Shown: in pieces, positions 44,600-57,360 of the stretch
How positions within the stretch are numbered: position 1 is the stretch's first letter
How the letters are laid out: each line of letters opens with the position of its first letter
Origin: Penium margaritaceum
Lineage: Eukaryota > Streptophyta > Zygnematophyceae > Desmidiales > Peniaceae
Direction of reading: 5' to 3'
Assembly (NCBI GenBank): GCA_023375785.1
Contig: SZWC01000082.1
Span: 56,098 to 120,097 of the forward strand
DNA length: 64,000 nucleotides
The notes under the pieces: model-generated
What the model was told of the DNA's origin: nothing
Databases searched by the model: none
The model's input: the letters and a program-made list of their open reading frames with translations, nothing else
Made by a program: the position numbers and the translations under genes

Positions 44600-47500
44600 C
44601 GAGTGGTTGTGAGTGGTTGCAAGTGGTTGTCAGTGGTTGCGAGGGGTTGCGAGTGGTTTCGAGTGGTTGCGAGTGGTTGGAAGTGGTTGAGAATGGTTGC
44701 AAGTGGTTGCAAGTGATTACGAGTGGTCTTCAGTGGTTGTGAGTGCGTATGAGTGGTTGCGAGTGGTTGCGAGTGGTTGCGAGTGGTTGCGAGTGGTTGT
44801 GAGTGGCAGCAAATGTTTATGAGGGGTTGCGAGTGGTTAGGCGTTGTTGCTGTTGGTTTCGAGTGGTTGTGAGTAGTTGCGAGTGGTTGCCAGTAGTTGC
44901 AAGTGGTTGAAAGTGGTTGCTAGTGGCTGCGAGTGGCTGCGCGCTGGTACAAGTGGTTGCCTATGGTTGCGAGTGGTTGTGTGGGGTTGGGAGTGGTTGC
45001 GAGTGGTTGCGAGTGGTTGTGAGTGGTTGTGAGTGGTTGTGAGTGGTTGTGAGTGGTTGCGAATTGCTGCAAGAGGTTGCGAACTATTGCGAGTGGTTGC
45101 GACTAGTTGCGAGTGGTTGCAAGTGGTTGCGAATGGTTGCAAGTAATTGCAAGTGGTTTCAAGTGGTTGCAAGTGGTTGTGAGTGGTTGTGAGTGGTTGC
45201 GAGGTGTTGCAAGTGGTTGTGTGTGGTTGCGAGTGGTTGTGAGTGATTGTGAGTGATTGCGAGTAGTTGAGAGTGGTTGCGAGTGGTTGCAAGTGGTTGT
45301 GAGTGGATGTGAGTGGTTGCGAGTGGTTGCGATTGGTTGGGAGTGGTTGTGAGTGGTTGTGAGTGGTTGCGAGTGGTTGTGAGTGATTGTGAGTGATTGC
45401 GAGTAGTTGAGAGTGGTTGCGAGTGGTTGCAAGTGGTTGTGAGTGGATGTGAGTGGTTGCGAGTGGTTGCGATTGGTTGGGAGTGGTTGTGAGTGGTTGT
45501 GAGTTCTTGCGAGTGGTTGGGAGAGGTTGCGATTGGTGGCAAGTGGTTGCGAGTGGTTGCAAGTGATTGCGAGTCATTGCAAGTGGCTGCGAGTGGTTGC
45601 CGATGGTTGTGAGTCGTTGCGACTGATTGCAAATGGCTGAAAGTGGTTGCAAGTGGTTGCGAGTTGTTGCGAGTCGTTGCAAGGAGTTGCAATTGCTTGC
45701 GAGTGGTTGCGAGTAGCTGTGAGTCGTTGCGAGTGGTTGCTTGTGGTTGGGACTGGTTGCAAGTGGTGGTGATTGGTTGTGAATGGTTGCAAGTGGTTGC
45801 GAGTGGTTGCAAGTGGTTGCAAGTGGTTGTAAGTTGCAAGTGGTTGCGAGTGATTGCGAGTGGTTGTGGGTAGTTGCGAATGGTTACGATTGGTTGCGAG
45901 TGGTTGTGAGTGGTTGCAAGTGGTTGCGAGTGGTTATGAGTGGTTGCGAGTGGTTGCAAGTGGTTGCGAGTAGTTGCGTTTGGTTGTGAGTGGTTGTGAG
46001 TGGTTGCTAGTGGTTGCTAGTGGTTGCGAGTGGTTTCAAGAGGTTATGAGTGGTTGCAAGTGGTTGCAAGTGGTTGCGAGTGGTTGTGAGTGGTTGCAAG
46101 TGGTTGCGAGTGGTTGCGAGTCGTTGCGCATGGTTGGAAGTGGTTGCGAGTGGTTGCAAGTGGTTGCAAGTGGTTGCAAGAGGTTGCGAGTTGTTGTGAG
46201 TGGTTTTGTGTGGTGGAGACTGATTGCGAGTGGTTGCAATTGGTTGTCAGTTGTTGCGTATGGTTGCGAGTGGTTGCGAGTGGTTGCAAGTGGTTGCGAG
46301 TGGTTACAAGTGGTTGCGTGTTGTTACGTTTGGCTGCGAGCGGTTGCGGATGCTGCGACTGGTTGTGAGTGGTTGCGAGTGGTTGCGAGTGGTTGCTAGT
46401 GGTTGTGAGTAGTTCTGAATGGTTGCAAGTGGTTACAAGTGATTTCAAGTGGTTGCAAGCGATTGCAAGTGGTTGCAAGTGGTTGCAAGTGGTTGCGAGT
46501 GGTTACAAGTGGTTTCGAGTTGCTGCCAGTAGTTACGAGTGGGTGCAAGTGGTTGCAAGTGGTTGCGAGTGGTTGTGAGTGGTTGGGAGTTGTTGCAACT
46601 GGTTGTGACTGGTTGTGACTAAATGCAAGTGGTTGCGAATTGTTGCGAGTGATTGCGAGTGGTTGCGAGTGGGTGGGAGTGGTTGCAAGTGGTTGCGAGT
46701 GCTTGCGAGTTGTTGCAAGTGGTTGTGAATGGTTGCAAGTGGTGGCGAGTGGTTGCAAATAGTTGGGAGTGGTTGCAAGTGTTTGCGAGTGGTTGTGATT
46801 GGATTCGAGTGGTTACAAGTGGTTGCGAGTGGTTGCGGTGGTTGCCAGTGGTGGCGAGGGGTTGCAAGTAGTTGCGAGTGCTTGCGAGTGGTTACAAGTG
46901 GATGCCAGAGGTTATGAGTGGTTGCGAGTGGTTGCGAGTGGTTGTGAGTGGTTGCGAGTAGTTGTGAGTGATTGCCAGTGGTTTTGAGTGGTTGTGAGGG
47001 GTTGCGAGTGGTTGGGAGTGGTTGCAAGTGGTTGCAAGTGGTTTCAAGTAGTTGCGAGTGCTTGCAAGTGGTTGTGAGTGGTTGCGAGTGGTTGCGAGTG
47101 GTTGCAAGTGATTTCGAGTGGTTTTCGAGTGGTTGCGAGTGGTTGCAAGTCGTTGTGAGAGGTTGTGAGTGGTTACCAGTGGTTACAAGTGGTTACGAGT
47201 GGTTGAGAGTGGTTTCAAGTGGTTGAGATTGGCTGTGAATGGTTGTGAGTGGTTACGAGTGGTTGCGAGTGGTTGCAAGTTAATGTGAGTGGTTGCGAGT
47301 GGTTGCGAGTGATTGCGAGTTGTTGCGTGTGGTTGCAAGTGATTGAGAGTGGTTAAAAGTGGTTGTCAGTGGTTGCGAGTGGTTGCGAGTAGTTGTGAGT
47401 GGTTGCTAGTAGTTGCGAGTGGTTGCCAGTGGTTGCGATTGGTTTTTAGTAATTGCAAATGGTAACAAGTATTTGCAAGTTGTTGTGAGTGGTTCAAGTG

Positions 47501-50500
47501 GTTGCGAGTGATTGCGAGTTGTTGGGAGTGGTTGCGAGTAGTTGCAAGTGGTTGTCAGTGGTTGTGAGTGGTTTCCAGTGGTTGCGAGTGGTTGCGAGTG
47601 GTTGCGAGCGGTTATGAGTGGTTGCAACTAGTTGCGAGTGTTTGCGAGTGGTTGCGAGTAGTTGCCAGTGGTGGCGAGGGGTTGCATGTGGTTGCGAGTT
47701 CTTGCGAGTGGTTACAAGTGGATGCCGGAGGTTATGAGTGGTTGTGAGTAGTTGCGAGTGGTTGTGAGGGGTTGCGAGTGGTTGCGAGTGATTGTGAGTG
47801 GTTGTGAGTGGTTTTGAGTGGTTGCGAGTGGTTGGGAGTGGTTGCCAGTGGTTCCAAGTCGTTTCAAGTGGTTGCAAGTGGTTGCGAGTGGTTGCGAGTA
47901 ATTGCAAGTGATTGCAAGTGATTTTGAGTGGTTTTCGAATGGTTGCGAGTGGTTGCAAGTGGTTGCGAGTAGTTGCGAGTGGTTGCGAGTGGTTACAAGT
48001 TGTTACGAGTGGTTGACAGTGGTTTCAAGTGGTTGTGATTGGCTTTGAGTGGTTGTGAGTGGTAACGAGTGGTTGCCAGTTGTTGCAAGTGAATGCGAGT
48101 GGTTGCGAGTGGTTGTGAGTGGTTGCGAGTTGTTGCAAGTGAATGCGAGTGGTTTCGAGTGGTTGCAAGTGGTTGTCAGTGGTTGTGAATGGTTGCGAGT
48201 AGTTGTGAGTGATTGCCAGTAGTTGTGAGTGGTTGCGAGAGGTTGCGAGTGGTTTCGAGTGGTTGTGAGTAGTTGCAAGTTGTTGGGAGTGGTTGTGAGT
48301 GGTTGCCAGTGGTTGCGATTGGCTGCGAGTGGTTGCCAGTGGTCATGAGTGGTTGCGGGTGGTTGTGAGTGGTTGCGAATGGCTGCGAGTGGTTGCAAGT
48401 GGTTGCGAATGGTTACTAGTTGTTGCAAGTGGTTACGAGTGGTTGCAAGTGGTTGCGAGTGGTTGCGAGTGGTTGCGAGTTGTTTCAAGTGGTTATGACT
48501 TGTTGCGAGTGGTTGCGAGTGGTTGAGATTGATTGTGAGTGGTTGTGAGTGGTTGCGAGTGGTTGCACATAGTTATGAGTGGTTGCCAGTGGATGCCAGT
48601 GGTTGCGACTGGTTGCTTGTGGTTGTGATTTGCTCTGAGTCGTTGCGAGCCGTTGCGACTGGTTATGAGTGGTTGCGAGTGGTTGCGAGTGGTTACGAGT
48701 GGTTGCGAGTGGTTGTAAGTGGTTGTGATTGGTTGCGAGTAGTTGCAAGTGGTTGTGAGTGGTTGCGAGAGGTTGCGAGTGGTTGGGAGTGGTTGCGAGT
48801 GGTTGCGAGTGTTGCGAGTGGTTGTGAGTGGTGGCGATTGGTTGCAAGTGGTTGCGAGTGGTTGACTTTGGTTGCAAGTGGTTGTGAGTGGTTGCGAATG
48901 GTTGTGACTGGTTACGAGTGGTTGCGAATGGTTGCGAGTGGTTATGAGTGGTTGGGAGTGGTTGTGAGTGGTTGCGAGTGGTTGCGAGTGGTTACGAGTG
49001 GTTGCGAGTGGTTGCAAGTTAATGTGAGTGGTTGCGAGTGGTTGCGAGTGATTGCGAGTTGTTGCGTGTGGTTGCAAGTGGTTGAGAGTGGTTGAAAGTG
49101 GTTGTAAGTGGTTGCGAGTGGTTGCGAGTAGTTGTGAGTGGTTGTGAGTGGTTGCGAGAGGTTGCGAGTGGTTGGGAGTGGTTGCGAGTGGTTGCGAGTG
49201 TTGCGAGTGGTTGTGAGTGGTGGCGATTGGTTGCAAGTGGTTGCGAGTGGTTGACTTTGGTTGCAAGTGGTTGTGAGTGGTTGCGAATGGTTGTGACTGG
49301 TTACGAGTGGTTGCGAATGGTTGCGAGTGGTTATGAGTGGTTGGGAGTGGTTGTGAGTGGTTGTGAGTGGTTGTGATTGGCTGCAAGTGATTGCGAGTGG
49401 TTGCGAGTGGTTGCAAGTTGTTGTATGTGGTTGTAAGTGTTTGTGAGTGGTTCTGAATGGTTGCGAGTGGTTGCGAGTGGTTGCTCGTGGTTGCAAGTGG
49501 TTTCAAGTGATTGCGAGTACTTGCAAGTGGTTGCGATTGGGTGCGAGTGGTTGCATGTGGTTGCAAGTGGTTGCATGAGGTTGCGAGTGGTTTTCGAAGG
49601 GATGCAAGTGGTTGCGAATGGTTGAGAGTGGTTGAGAGTGGTTGCGAGTGGTTATGAGTGGTTCACAGTGGATGCGAGTGGTTTCAAGTGGTAGTGAATG
49701 GTGCTGAGTGGTTGTAAGTGGTTGACAGTGATTGCGAGTGGTTCGGAGTCGTTGCAAGTGGTTGTGAGTGATTGCAAGTGGTTGTGAGTGGTTGCAAGTG
49801 GTTGTCAGTGGTTGCAAGGGGTTGTGCGTGGTTTCAAGTGATTACGAGTGGTTGCGAGTGGTTGAAAGTGGTTGCAAGTTGTTGCGAGTAGTTGCGAGTG
49901 GTTGTGAGTGCTTGTGAGTGCTTGTGAGTGGTTGCGAGTGGTTGCGAGTGGTTGCGAGTGGTTGCGAGTGGTTTTGAGGGGTTGTGAGTGGTTGCAAGTG
50001 GTTGTCAGTGGTTGCGAGGGGTTGCGAGTAGTTTCGAGTGGTTGCGAGTGGTTGGAAGTGGTTGAGAATGGTTACAAGTGGTTGCATGTGATTACGAGTG
50101 GTCTTCAGTGGTTGTGAGTGCGTGTGAGTGGTTGCGAGTGGTTGCGAGTGGTTGTGAGTGGCAGCAAATGTTTGTGAGGGGTTGCGAGTGGTTAGGCGTT
50201 GTTGCTGTTGGTTTCAAGTGGTTGTGAGTGGTTGCGAGTGCTTGCCAATAGTTGAAGGTGGTTGAAAGTGGTTGCTAGAGGCTGCTTGTGGCTGCGCGCT
50301 GGTACAAGTGGTTGCCTATGGTTGCGAGTGGTTGTGTGGGGTTGGGAGTGCTTGCGAGTAGTTGCGAGAGGTTGCGAGTGGTTGTGAGTGGTTGTGAGTG
50401 GTTGTGAATGGCTGCAAGAGGTTGCGAACTATAGCGAGTGGTTGCGACTAGTTGCGAGTGGTTGCAAGTGGTTGCAAATGATTGCAAGTAATTGCAAGTG

Positions 50501-53500
50501 GTTTCAAGTGGTTGCAAGTGGTTGTGAGTGGTTGTGAGTGGTTGCAAGGTGTTGCAAGTGTTTGTGTGTGGTTGCGAGTGGTTGTGAGTGATTGTGAGTG
50601 ATTGCGAGTAGTTGAGAGTGGTTGCGAGTGGTTGCAAGTGGTTGTGAGTGGATGTGAGTGGTTGCGAGTGGTTGCGATTGGTTGGGAGTGGTTGTGAGTG
50701 GCTGCGAGTGGTTGCGAGTGGTTGCGAGAGGTTGTGAGTGGTGGCGAGTGGTTGCGAGTGGTTGCAAGTGATTGCGAGTCATTGCAAGTGGTTGCGAGTG
50801 GTTGCGAGTGGTTGTGAGTGATTGTGAGTGATTGCGAGTAGTTGAGAGTGGTTGCGAGTGGTTGCAAGTGGTTGTGAGTGGATGTGAGTGGTTGCGAGTG
50901 GTTGCGATTGGTTGGGAGTGGTTGTGAGTGGCTGTGAGTTCTTGCGAGTGGTTGGGAGAGGTTGTGAGTGGTGGCAAGTGGTTGCCAGTGGTTGCAAGTG
51001 ATTGCGAGTCATTGCAAGTGGCTGCGAGTGGTTACCGATGGTTGTGAGTGGTTGCGACTGGTTGCAAATGGCTGTAAGTGGTTGCAAGTGGTTGCGAGTT
51101 GTTGCGAGTCGTTGCAAGGAGTTGCAATTGGTTGCGAGTGGTTGCGAGTAGCTGCGAGTCGTTGCGATTGGTTGCTTGTGGTTGCGACTGGTTGCAAGTG
51201 GTGGTGATTTGTTGTGAATGGTTGCAAGTGGTTGCGAGTAGTTGTAAGTGGTTGCGAGTGGTTATACGTTGCAAGTGGTTGCGAGTGGTTGCGAGTGGTT
51301 GTGAGTGGTTGCGAGTGGTTGCGATTGGTTGCGAGTGGTTGTGAGTGGTTGCAAGTGGTTGCGAGTGGTTACGAGTGGTTGCGAGTGGTTGCAAGTGGTT
51401 GCGAGTAGTTGCGTTTGGTTGTGAGCGGTTGTGAGTGGTTGCCAGTGGTTGCCAGTGGTTGCGAGTGGTTTCAAGCGGTTATGAGTGGTTGCAAGTTGTT
51501 GCAAGTGGTTGCGAATGGTTGTGAGTGGTTGCAAGTGGTTGCGAGTGGTTGCGAGTCGTTGCGCATGGTTGCAAGTGGTTGCAAGTGGTTGCAAGAGGTT
51601 GCGAGTTGTTGTGAGTGGTTTTGTGTGGTGGAGACTGATTGCGAGTGGTTGCAATTTGTTGTCAGTGGTTGCGTATGGTTGCGAGTGGTTGCGAGTGGTT
51701 GCAAGTGGTTGCGAGTGGTTGCAAGTGGTCGCGTGTTGTTATGTGTGGTTTCGAGCGTTTGCGGATGTTGCGACTGGTTGTGAGTGGCTGCGAGTGGTTG
51801 CGAGTGGTTGCTAGTGGTTGTGAGTGGTTCTGAATGGTTGCAAGTGGTTGCAAGTGATTTCGAGTGGTTGCAAGCGATTGCAAGTGGTTGCAAGTGGTTG
51901 CAAGTGGTTGCGAGTGGTTAGGAGTGCTTTCGAGGCGCTGCCAGTGGTTACGAGTGGGTGCAAGTGGTTGCAAGTGGTTGCGAGTGGTTGCCAGTGGTTG
52001 GGAGTTCTTGCAACTGGTTGTGACTGGTTGTGACTAAATGCAAGTGGTTGCGAATTGTTGCGAGTGATTGCGAGTGGTTGCGAGTGGGTGGGAGTGGTTG
52101 CAAATGGTTGCGAGTGCTTGCGAGTTGTTGCGAGTGGTTGTGACTGGTTGCAAGTGGTTGCGAGTGGTTGCAAGTAGTTGGGATTGGTTGCAAGTGTTTG
52201 CGAGTGGTTGTGAGTGGATGCGAGTGGTTACAAGTGGTTGCGAGTGGTTGCGGTGGTTGCCAGTGGTGGCGAGGGGTTGCGAGTAGTTGCAAGTGCTTGC
52301 GAGTGGTTACAAGTGGATGCCAGAGGTTATGAGTGGTTGCGAGTGGTTGCGAGTGGTTGCGAGTGGTTGCGAGTAGTTGTGAGTGATTGCGAGTGGTTTT
52401 GACTGGTTGTGAGTGGTTGCGAGTGGTTGGGAGTGGTTGCAAGTGGTTGCAAGTGGTTTCAAGTGGTTGCAAGTGCTTGCAAGTCGTTGTGAGTGGTTGC
52501 GAGTGGTTGCGAGTGGTTGCGAGTGGTTGCAAGTGATTTCGAGTGGTTTTCGATTGGTTGCGAGAAGTTGCAAGTCGTTGTGGGAGGTTGTGAGTGGTTG
52601 CCAGTGGTTACAAGTGGTTACGAGTGGTTGAGAGTTGTTTCAAGTAGTTGTGATTGGCTGTGAATGGTTGTGAGTGGTTACGAGTGGTTGCGAGTGGTTG
52701 CAAGTTAATGCGAGTTGTTGCGAGTGGTTGCCAGTGGTTGCGAGTTGTTGCGCGTGGTTGCAAGTGATTGCGAGTGGTTGTAAGTGGTTGTCAGTGGTTG
52801 CAAGTGGTTGCAAGTAGTTGTGAGTTGTTGCCAGTAGTTGCAAGTGGTTGCCAGTGGTTGCAATTGGTTTTTAGTGGTTGCAAATGGTTTCAAGTATTTG
52901 CAAGTTGTTGTGAGTGGTTCGAGCGGTTGAGAGTGATTGCGAGTTGTTGGGAGTGGTTGCGAGTAGTTGCAAGTGGTTGTCAGTGGTTGTCAGTGGTTTC
53001 CAGTGGTTGCGAGTGGTTGCGAGTGGTTGCGAGCGGTTATGAGTGGTTGCAACTAGTTGCGAGTGTTTGCGAGTGGTTGCGAGTAGTTGCCAGTGGTGGC
53101 GAGGGGTTGCGAGTGGTTGCGAGTGCTTGCGAGTGGTTACGAGTGGATGCCGGAGGTTATGAGTGGTTGCGAGTAGTTGCGAGTGGTTGCGAGGGGTTGC
53201 GAGTGGTTGCGAGTGATTGCGAGTGGTTGTGAGTGGTTTTGAGTGGTTGCGAGTGGTTGGGAGTGGTTGCCAGTGGTTCCAAGTCGTTTCAAGTGGTTGC
53301 GAGTGCTTGCAAGTGGTTGCAAGTGGTTGCGAGTGGTTGCGAGTAGTTGCGAGTGGTTGCAAGTGATTTCGAGTGGTTTTCGAGTGGTTGCGAGTGGTTG
53401 CAAGTGGTTGCGAATAGTTGCGAGTGGTTGCGAGTGTTTACAAGTGGTTACGAGTAGTTGATAGTGGTTTCAAGTGGTTGTGATTGGCTCTGAGTGGTTG

Positions 53501-53930
53501 TGAGTGGTTACGAGTGGGTTGCGAGTTGTTGCAAGTGAATGCGAGTGGTTGCGAGTGGTTGCGAGTGGTTGCGAGTTGTTGCAAGTGAATGCGAGTGGTT
53601 GCGAGTGGTTGCAAGTGGTTGTCAGTGGTTACGAATGGTTGCGAGTAGTTGTGAGTGATTGCCAGTAGTTGTGAGTTGTTGCGAGAGGTTGCGAGTGGTT
53701 TTGAGTGGTTGTGAGTAGTTGCAAGTTGTTGGGAGTGGTTGAAAGTGGTTGGCAGTGGTTGTGAGTGGCTGCGAGTGGTTGCCAGCGGTTATGAGTAGTT
53801 GCAACTGGTTGCCAGTATTTGCGAGTGGTTGTGAGTGGTTGCAAGTGGTTGCGAGTGGTTGCGAGTTGTTGCAAGTTGCTGGAAGTGGTTGCGAGTGGTT
53901 GCGAGTTGTTGCAAATGGTTGCAAGTGGTA
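44600..53930. repeat. Large tandem duplication of the array, about 5.4-kb period
   Basis: Rare landmarks recur in order with an offset of 5,355-5,425 bp: the string gattacgagtggtcttcag near 44,716 and 50,090; aggcgttgttgctgttgg near 44,839 and 50,194; gatgccagaggttatgag at 46901 and 52316; gatgccggaggttatgag at 47721 and 53146. The first copy spans about 44,600-49,970 and the second starts at about 49,975, so the copies are adjacent. Offset changes in steps of about ten show later gain or loss of decamers. Confidence 0.87.
48811..49360. repeat. 390-bp-offset internal duplication
   Basis: The block with gttgactttgg at 48811-48970 recurs at 49200-49360, including the same 9-bp unit that shifts the register. 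A related version is at about 7,740-8,100, 40 kb away. Confidence 0.8.
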
Positions 53931-55864
53931 ACGAGTGGTTGTGAGTGGTTTTGTATGGTTACGAGTGATTGCGAGTGGGTGCGAGTGGTTGTGGGTGGTT
54001 GCGTATGGTTGCGAGTTGCTGCGAGTGGTTGCAAGTGGTTTTGAGTGGTAGCCAGAGGTTGCGAGTTGTTACGTGTGGTTGCGAGCCGTTGCGGATGTTG
54101 CGACTGGTTGTGAGTGGTTGCGAGTGGTTGCGAGTGGTTGCGAGTGGTTCTGAGTGGTTCTGAGTGGTTGCAAGTGCTTGCAAGTGATTGCGAGTGGTGT
54201 AAGTGATTGCAAGTTGTTCCAAGTGGTTGCAAGTGGTTGCGAGTGATTACGAGTCGTTGCGAGTGGTTGTGAGTGGTTATGAGTGGTTGCGAGTGGTTGC
54301 AAGTGGTTGCGAGTGGTTGCGAGTGGTTGCGAGTTGTTGCAAGTGGCTGTGACTGGTTGTGACTGGTTGCAAGTGGTTGCAAATTGTTGCGAGTAGTTGC
54401 GTGTGGTTGCGATTGGTTGGGAGTGGTTGCGAGTGGTTGCGAGTGGTTGCGAGTGGTTGCGAGTGGTTGCGAGTTGTTGTAAATGGTTGCGAGTGTTTGC
54501 AAGTGTTTGCGAGTGGTTGCGAGTGGATGCGAGTGGTTACAAGTGGTTGTGGGTGGTTGCTAGTGGTTGCCGGTGGTGGCGAGGGGTTGTGAGTGGTTGT
54601 GATAGGTTGCGAGTGGTTACAAGTGGATGCCAGAGGTAGTGAGTGGTTGCGAGTGGTTGCGAGTGCTTGGGAGTGGTTGCGAGTGGTTGTGAGTGGTTGT
54701 GAGTGGTTGCGAGTGGTTGTGAGTGGTCGCCAGTGGTTGCAAGTGGTTTCAAGTGGTTGTGAGTACTTGCAATTGGTTGCGAGTGGTTGGGAGTAAATGC
54801 GAGTGGTTGGGAGTGGTTGCGAGTGGTTGCAATTGGTTACGAGTGGTTGAGAGTGGTTGCAAGTGGTCGTGATTGGGTGTGAGTGGTTGTGAGTGGTCAC
54901 GAGTTGTTGCGAGTGGTTGCAAGTGAATGCAAGTGGTTGCGAGTGGTTGCGAGTGGTTGCGAGTGGTTGCGAGTGGTTGCAAGCGATTGTGAGTGGTTGC
55001 AAGTGGTTGTCAGTGGTTGCGAGTGGTTGCGAGTAGTTGTGAGTGGTTGGAAAAGGTTGCAAGTGGTTGCGAGTGGGTTTGAATTGTAGCAAGTGGTTGC
55101 ACGTTTTTGCGAGTGGTTGTGAGCGGCTGCGAGTGGTTGCGAGTGGTTGCAACTGGTTGTGAGTGGTTGCGAGTGTTTGCCACTGGTTGCGAGTGGTTGC
55201 GAGTGGTTGCGAGTTGTTGTGGGTGGTTGCAAGTGGTTGCAAGTGGTTGCGGTTGGTTGCGAATGGTTGCGAGTGGTTGCATGTTTTTGTGAGTGGTTAT
55301 GAGTGGTTGCAAGTGGTTGCACGTGGTTGCAAGTAGTTGTGAATGGTTGCGAGTGGTTGCGATTGGTTGCGAGTTGTTGCGAGTGGTTGCGAATGGTTGT
55401 GAGTGGTTGCGAATGGTTGCAAGCGGTTGCGAGAGGTTGCGAGTCGTTGCGAGTGGTTGCGAATGGTTGCAAGTGGTTGGGAGTGGGTGCGAGTGGTTGC
55501 GAGTGGTTGCGAGTGGTTGCAAGTGGTTTCAAGTGGTTGCGAGTGGTTGCGAGTTGTTGCCAGTTTTTGTGAATGGTTGCGAGTCGTTGCGAGTGGTTGC
55601 GAGTGGTTTTGAGTTGTTTTGAGTGCTTGTGAGTACTTGCAAGTGGTTGTGAGTGGTTGCGAGTGGTTGCGAGTGGTTGCGAGTGGTTGCAAGTGGTTAT
55701 GAGTGGTTGCAAGAGGTTGTGAGTGGTGTGAGTGGTTACGAGTGGTTGCGAGTGGTTGCGAGTGGTTGCAAGTTGTTACAAGTGGTTGCAGGTGGTTGCA
55801 AGTGGTTGTCTGCGATTGCGAGTGGTTGCCACTGGTTGGGACTGGTTGCAAGTGGTTCCGAGTT

Positions 55865-56400
55865 GTTGGGAGTGGTTGCGAATGGTTGCCGGTGGCTGTG
55901 AGTGGTTGCGAGTGGTTGCGAGTGGTTGCAAGTGGTTGCAAGTAGTTGCGAGTGGTTGCGAGCTGTTATGCGTGGTTTCGAGTGGTTAAGAATTGTGCGA
56001 GTGGTTGCAAGTTGTTGCGGGTGCTTGTGAGTGGTTGCAGGAGGCTGCGAATCGTTTCGAGTGGTTGCGAGTGGTTGCGAGTGGTTGCAAGTGGTTGCAA
56101 GTGGTTGCGAGTGGTTGGGAGTGGTTGCGAATGGTTGCCGGTGGCTGTGAGTGGTTGCGAGTGGTTGCGAGTGGTTGCAAGTGGTTGCAAGTAGTTGCGA
56201 GTGGTTGCGAGCTGTTATGCGTGGTTTCGAGTGGTTAGGAATTGTGCGAGTGGTTGCAAGTTGTTGCGGGTGCTTGTGAGTGGCTGCAGGAGGCTGCGAA
56301 TCGTTTCGAGTGGTTGCGAGTGGTTGCGAGTGGTTGGGAGTGGTTGTGAGTGGTTGCGAGTGGTTGCAAGTTGTTGCGGGTGCTTGTGAGTGGCTGCAGG
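55865..56400. repeat. 249-bp and 110-bp duplications
   Basis: The segment with the register break gaattgtgcgag and the string caggaggctgcgaatcg occurs at about 55,874-56,060 and again 249 bp later. Its second half recurs a further 110 bp on. Confidence 0.85.
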
Positions 56401-57320
56401 AGGCTGCGAATCGTTTCGAGTGGTTGCGAGTGGTTGCGAGTGGTTGGGAGTGGTTGTGAGTGGTTGCGAGTGGTTTCAAGTGGTTTCCAGTGGTTGCGAA
56501 TGGTTGTGAGTGGTTGTGCGTAATTGCGAGTGGTAACAAGTGGTTGGAATTGTTGTGAGTGATTGCAAGTGGTTGCAAGTCGTTGAGAGTTGTTGCGAGT
56601 GGTTGCAAGTGGGTGCAAGTGGTTGCGATTGGTTGCAAGTGGTTGCAAATGGTTGCGAGTGGTTGCGAGTGGTTGTGAGTGGTTGCGAGTGCTTGCGAGT
56701 GCTTGCAAGTGGTTGTGAGTGCTTGCAAGTGGTTGCGAGTGGATGCGAGTGGTTGTGAGTTGTTGCAAGGGGTTGCGAGCGGTTGGATGTGGTTTTGAGT
56801 GGTTGCAAATGGTTGCGAGTGGTTGTGAGTGGTTGCGAGTGGTTGTGATTAGTTGTGAGTGGTTGCAAGTGGTTGCGAGTGGTTGCGAGTGGTTGCGGGT
56901 GGTCGCGAGTTCTGACCAGTGGTTGCAAGTTGTTGCAACTTGTTGCAAGTGGTTGCGAGTGGCTGCGAGTGGTTGCGAGTGGTTGCGAGTGGTTGCGAGT
57001 GGTTGCAAGTGGTTGCAAGCGGTTGCGAGTGGTTGCATGATTTTTTTGGTGGTTATTGTTGACAAATTGCCCATACGCATGCCCATGTACGGCGCCGGGA
57101 GGAGCCGACAGGTTGCTAGAAAGTGGAGGCGTTGCTGAATCCGGTGGAAGTTGTTTCACCGGAATCGGACAAGTATCCAGGGAGTTATGGCCTTCCAAAG
57201 TTGGGGTATGCGCTGCGGCTCTGGGAGCCGTCTGCGACTCGAAATCCGGTCGATAATCGACCGGACCGAGTAACAAAAATACCATCTGGAGAAAATGCTC
57301 CGATAGGCCTGTTGAGGCGT

Positions 57321-57360
57321 CCGGTGGATGATCCGCCTGATCAGGTGGATCATCCACCGG
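57321..57360. repeat. 40-bp near-perfect palindrome in the solo LTR
   Basis: The arms ccggtggatgatcc (57321-57334) and ggatcatccaccgg (57347-57360) are exact inverted repeats around the 10-bp palindrome cctgatcagg (57336-57345). Only one position pair (G/T) breaks the symmetry. The full-length relatives have only one arm. Confidence 0.88.

Larger units (their letters stand above)
44461..57056. repeat. Decamer satellite array, segment 4
   Basis: About 1,260 degenerate units after the uniform block, rich in larger duplications. The last units are irregular (catgatttttttggtgg before 57052), next to the solo LTR. No gene is seen. Confidence 0.96.

Noticed and set aside
40254-44702. Very long open frames (1,200-1,480 codons) on both strands
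   Set aside because: They are the stop-free decamer read in several frames; overlapping frames on opposite strands with the same periodicity are not genes.
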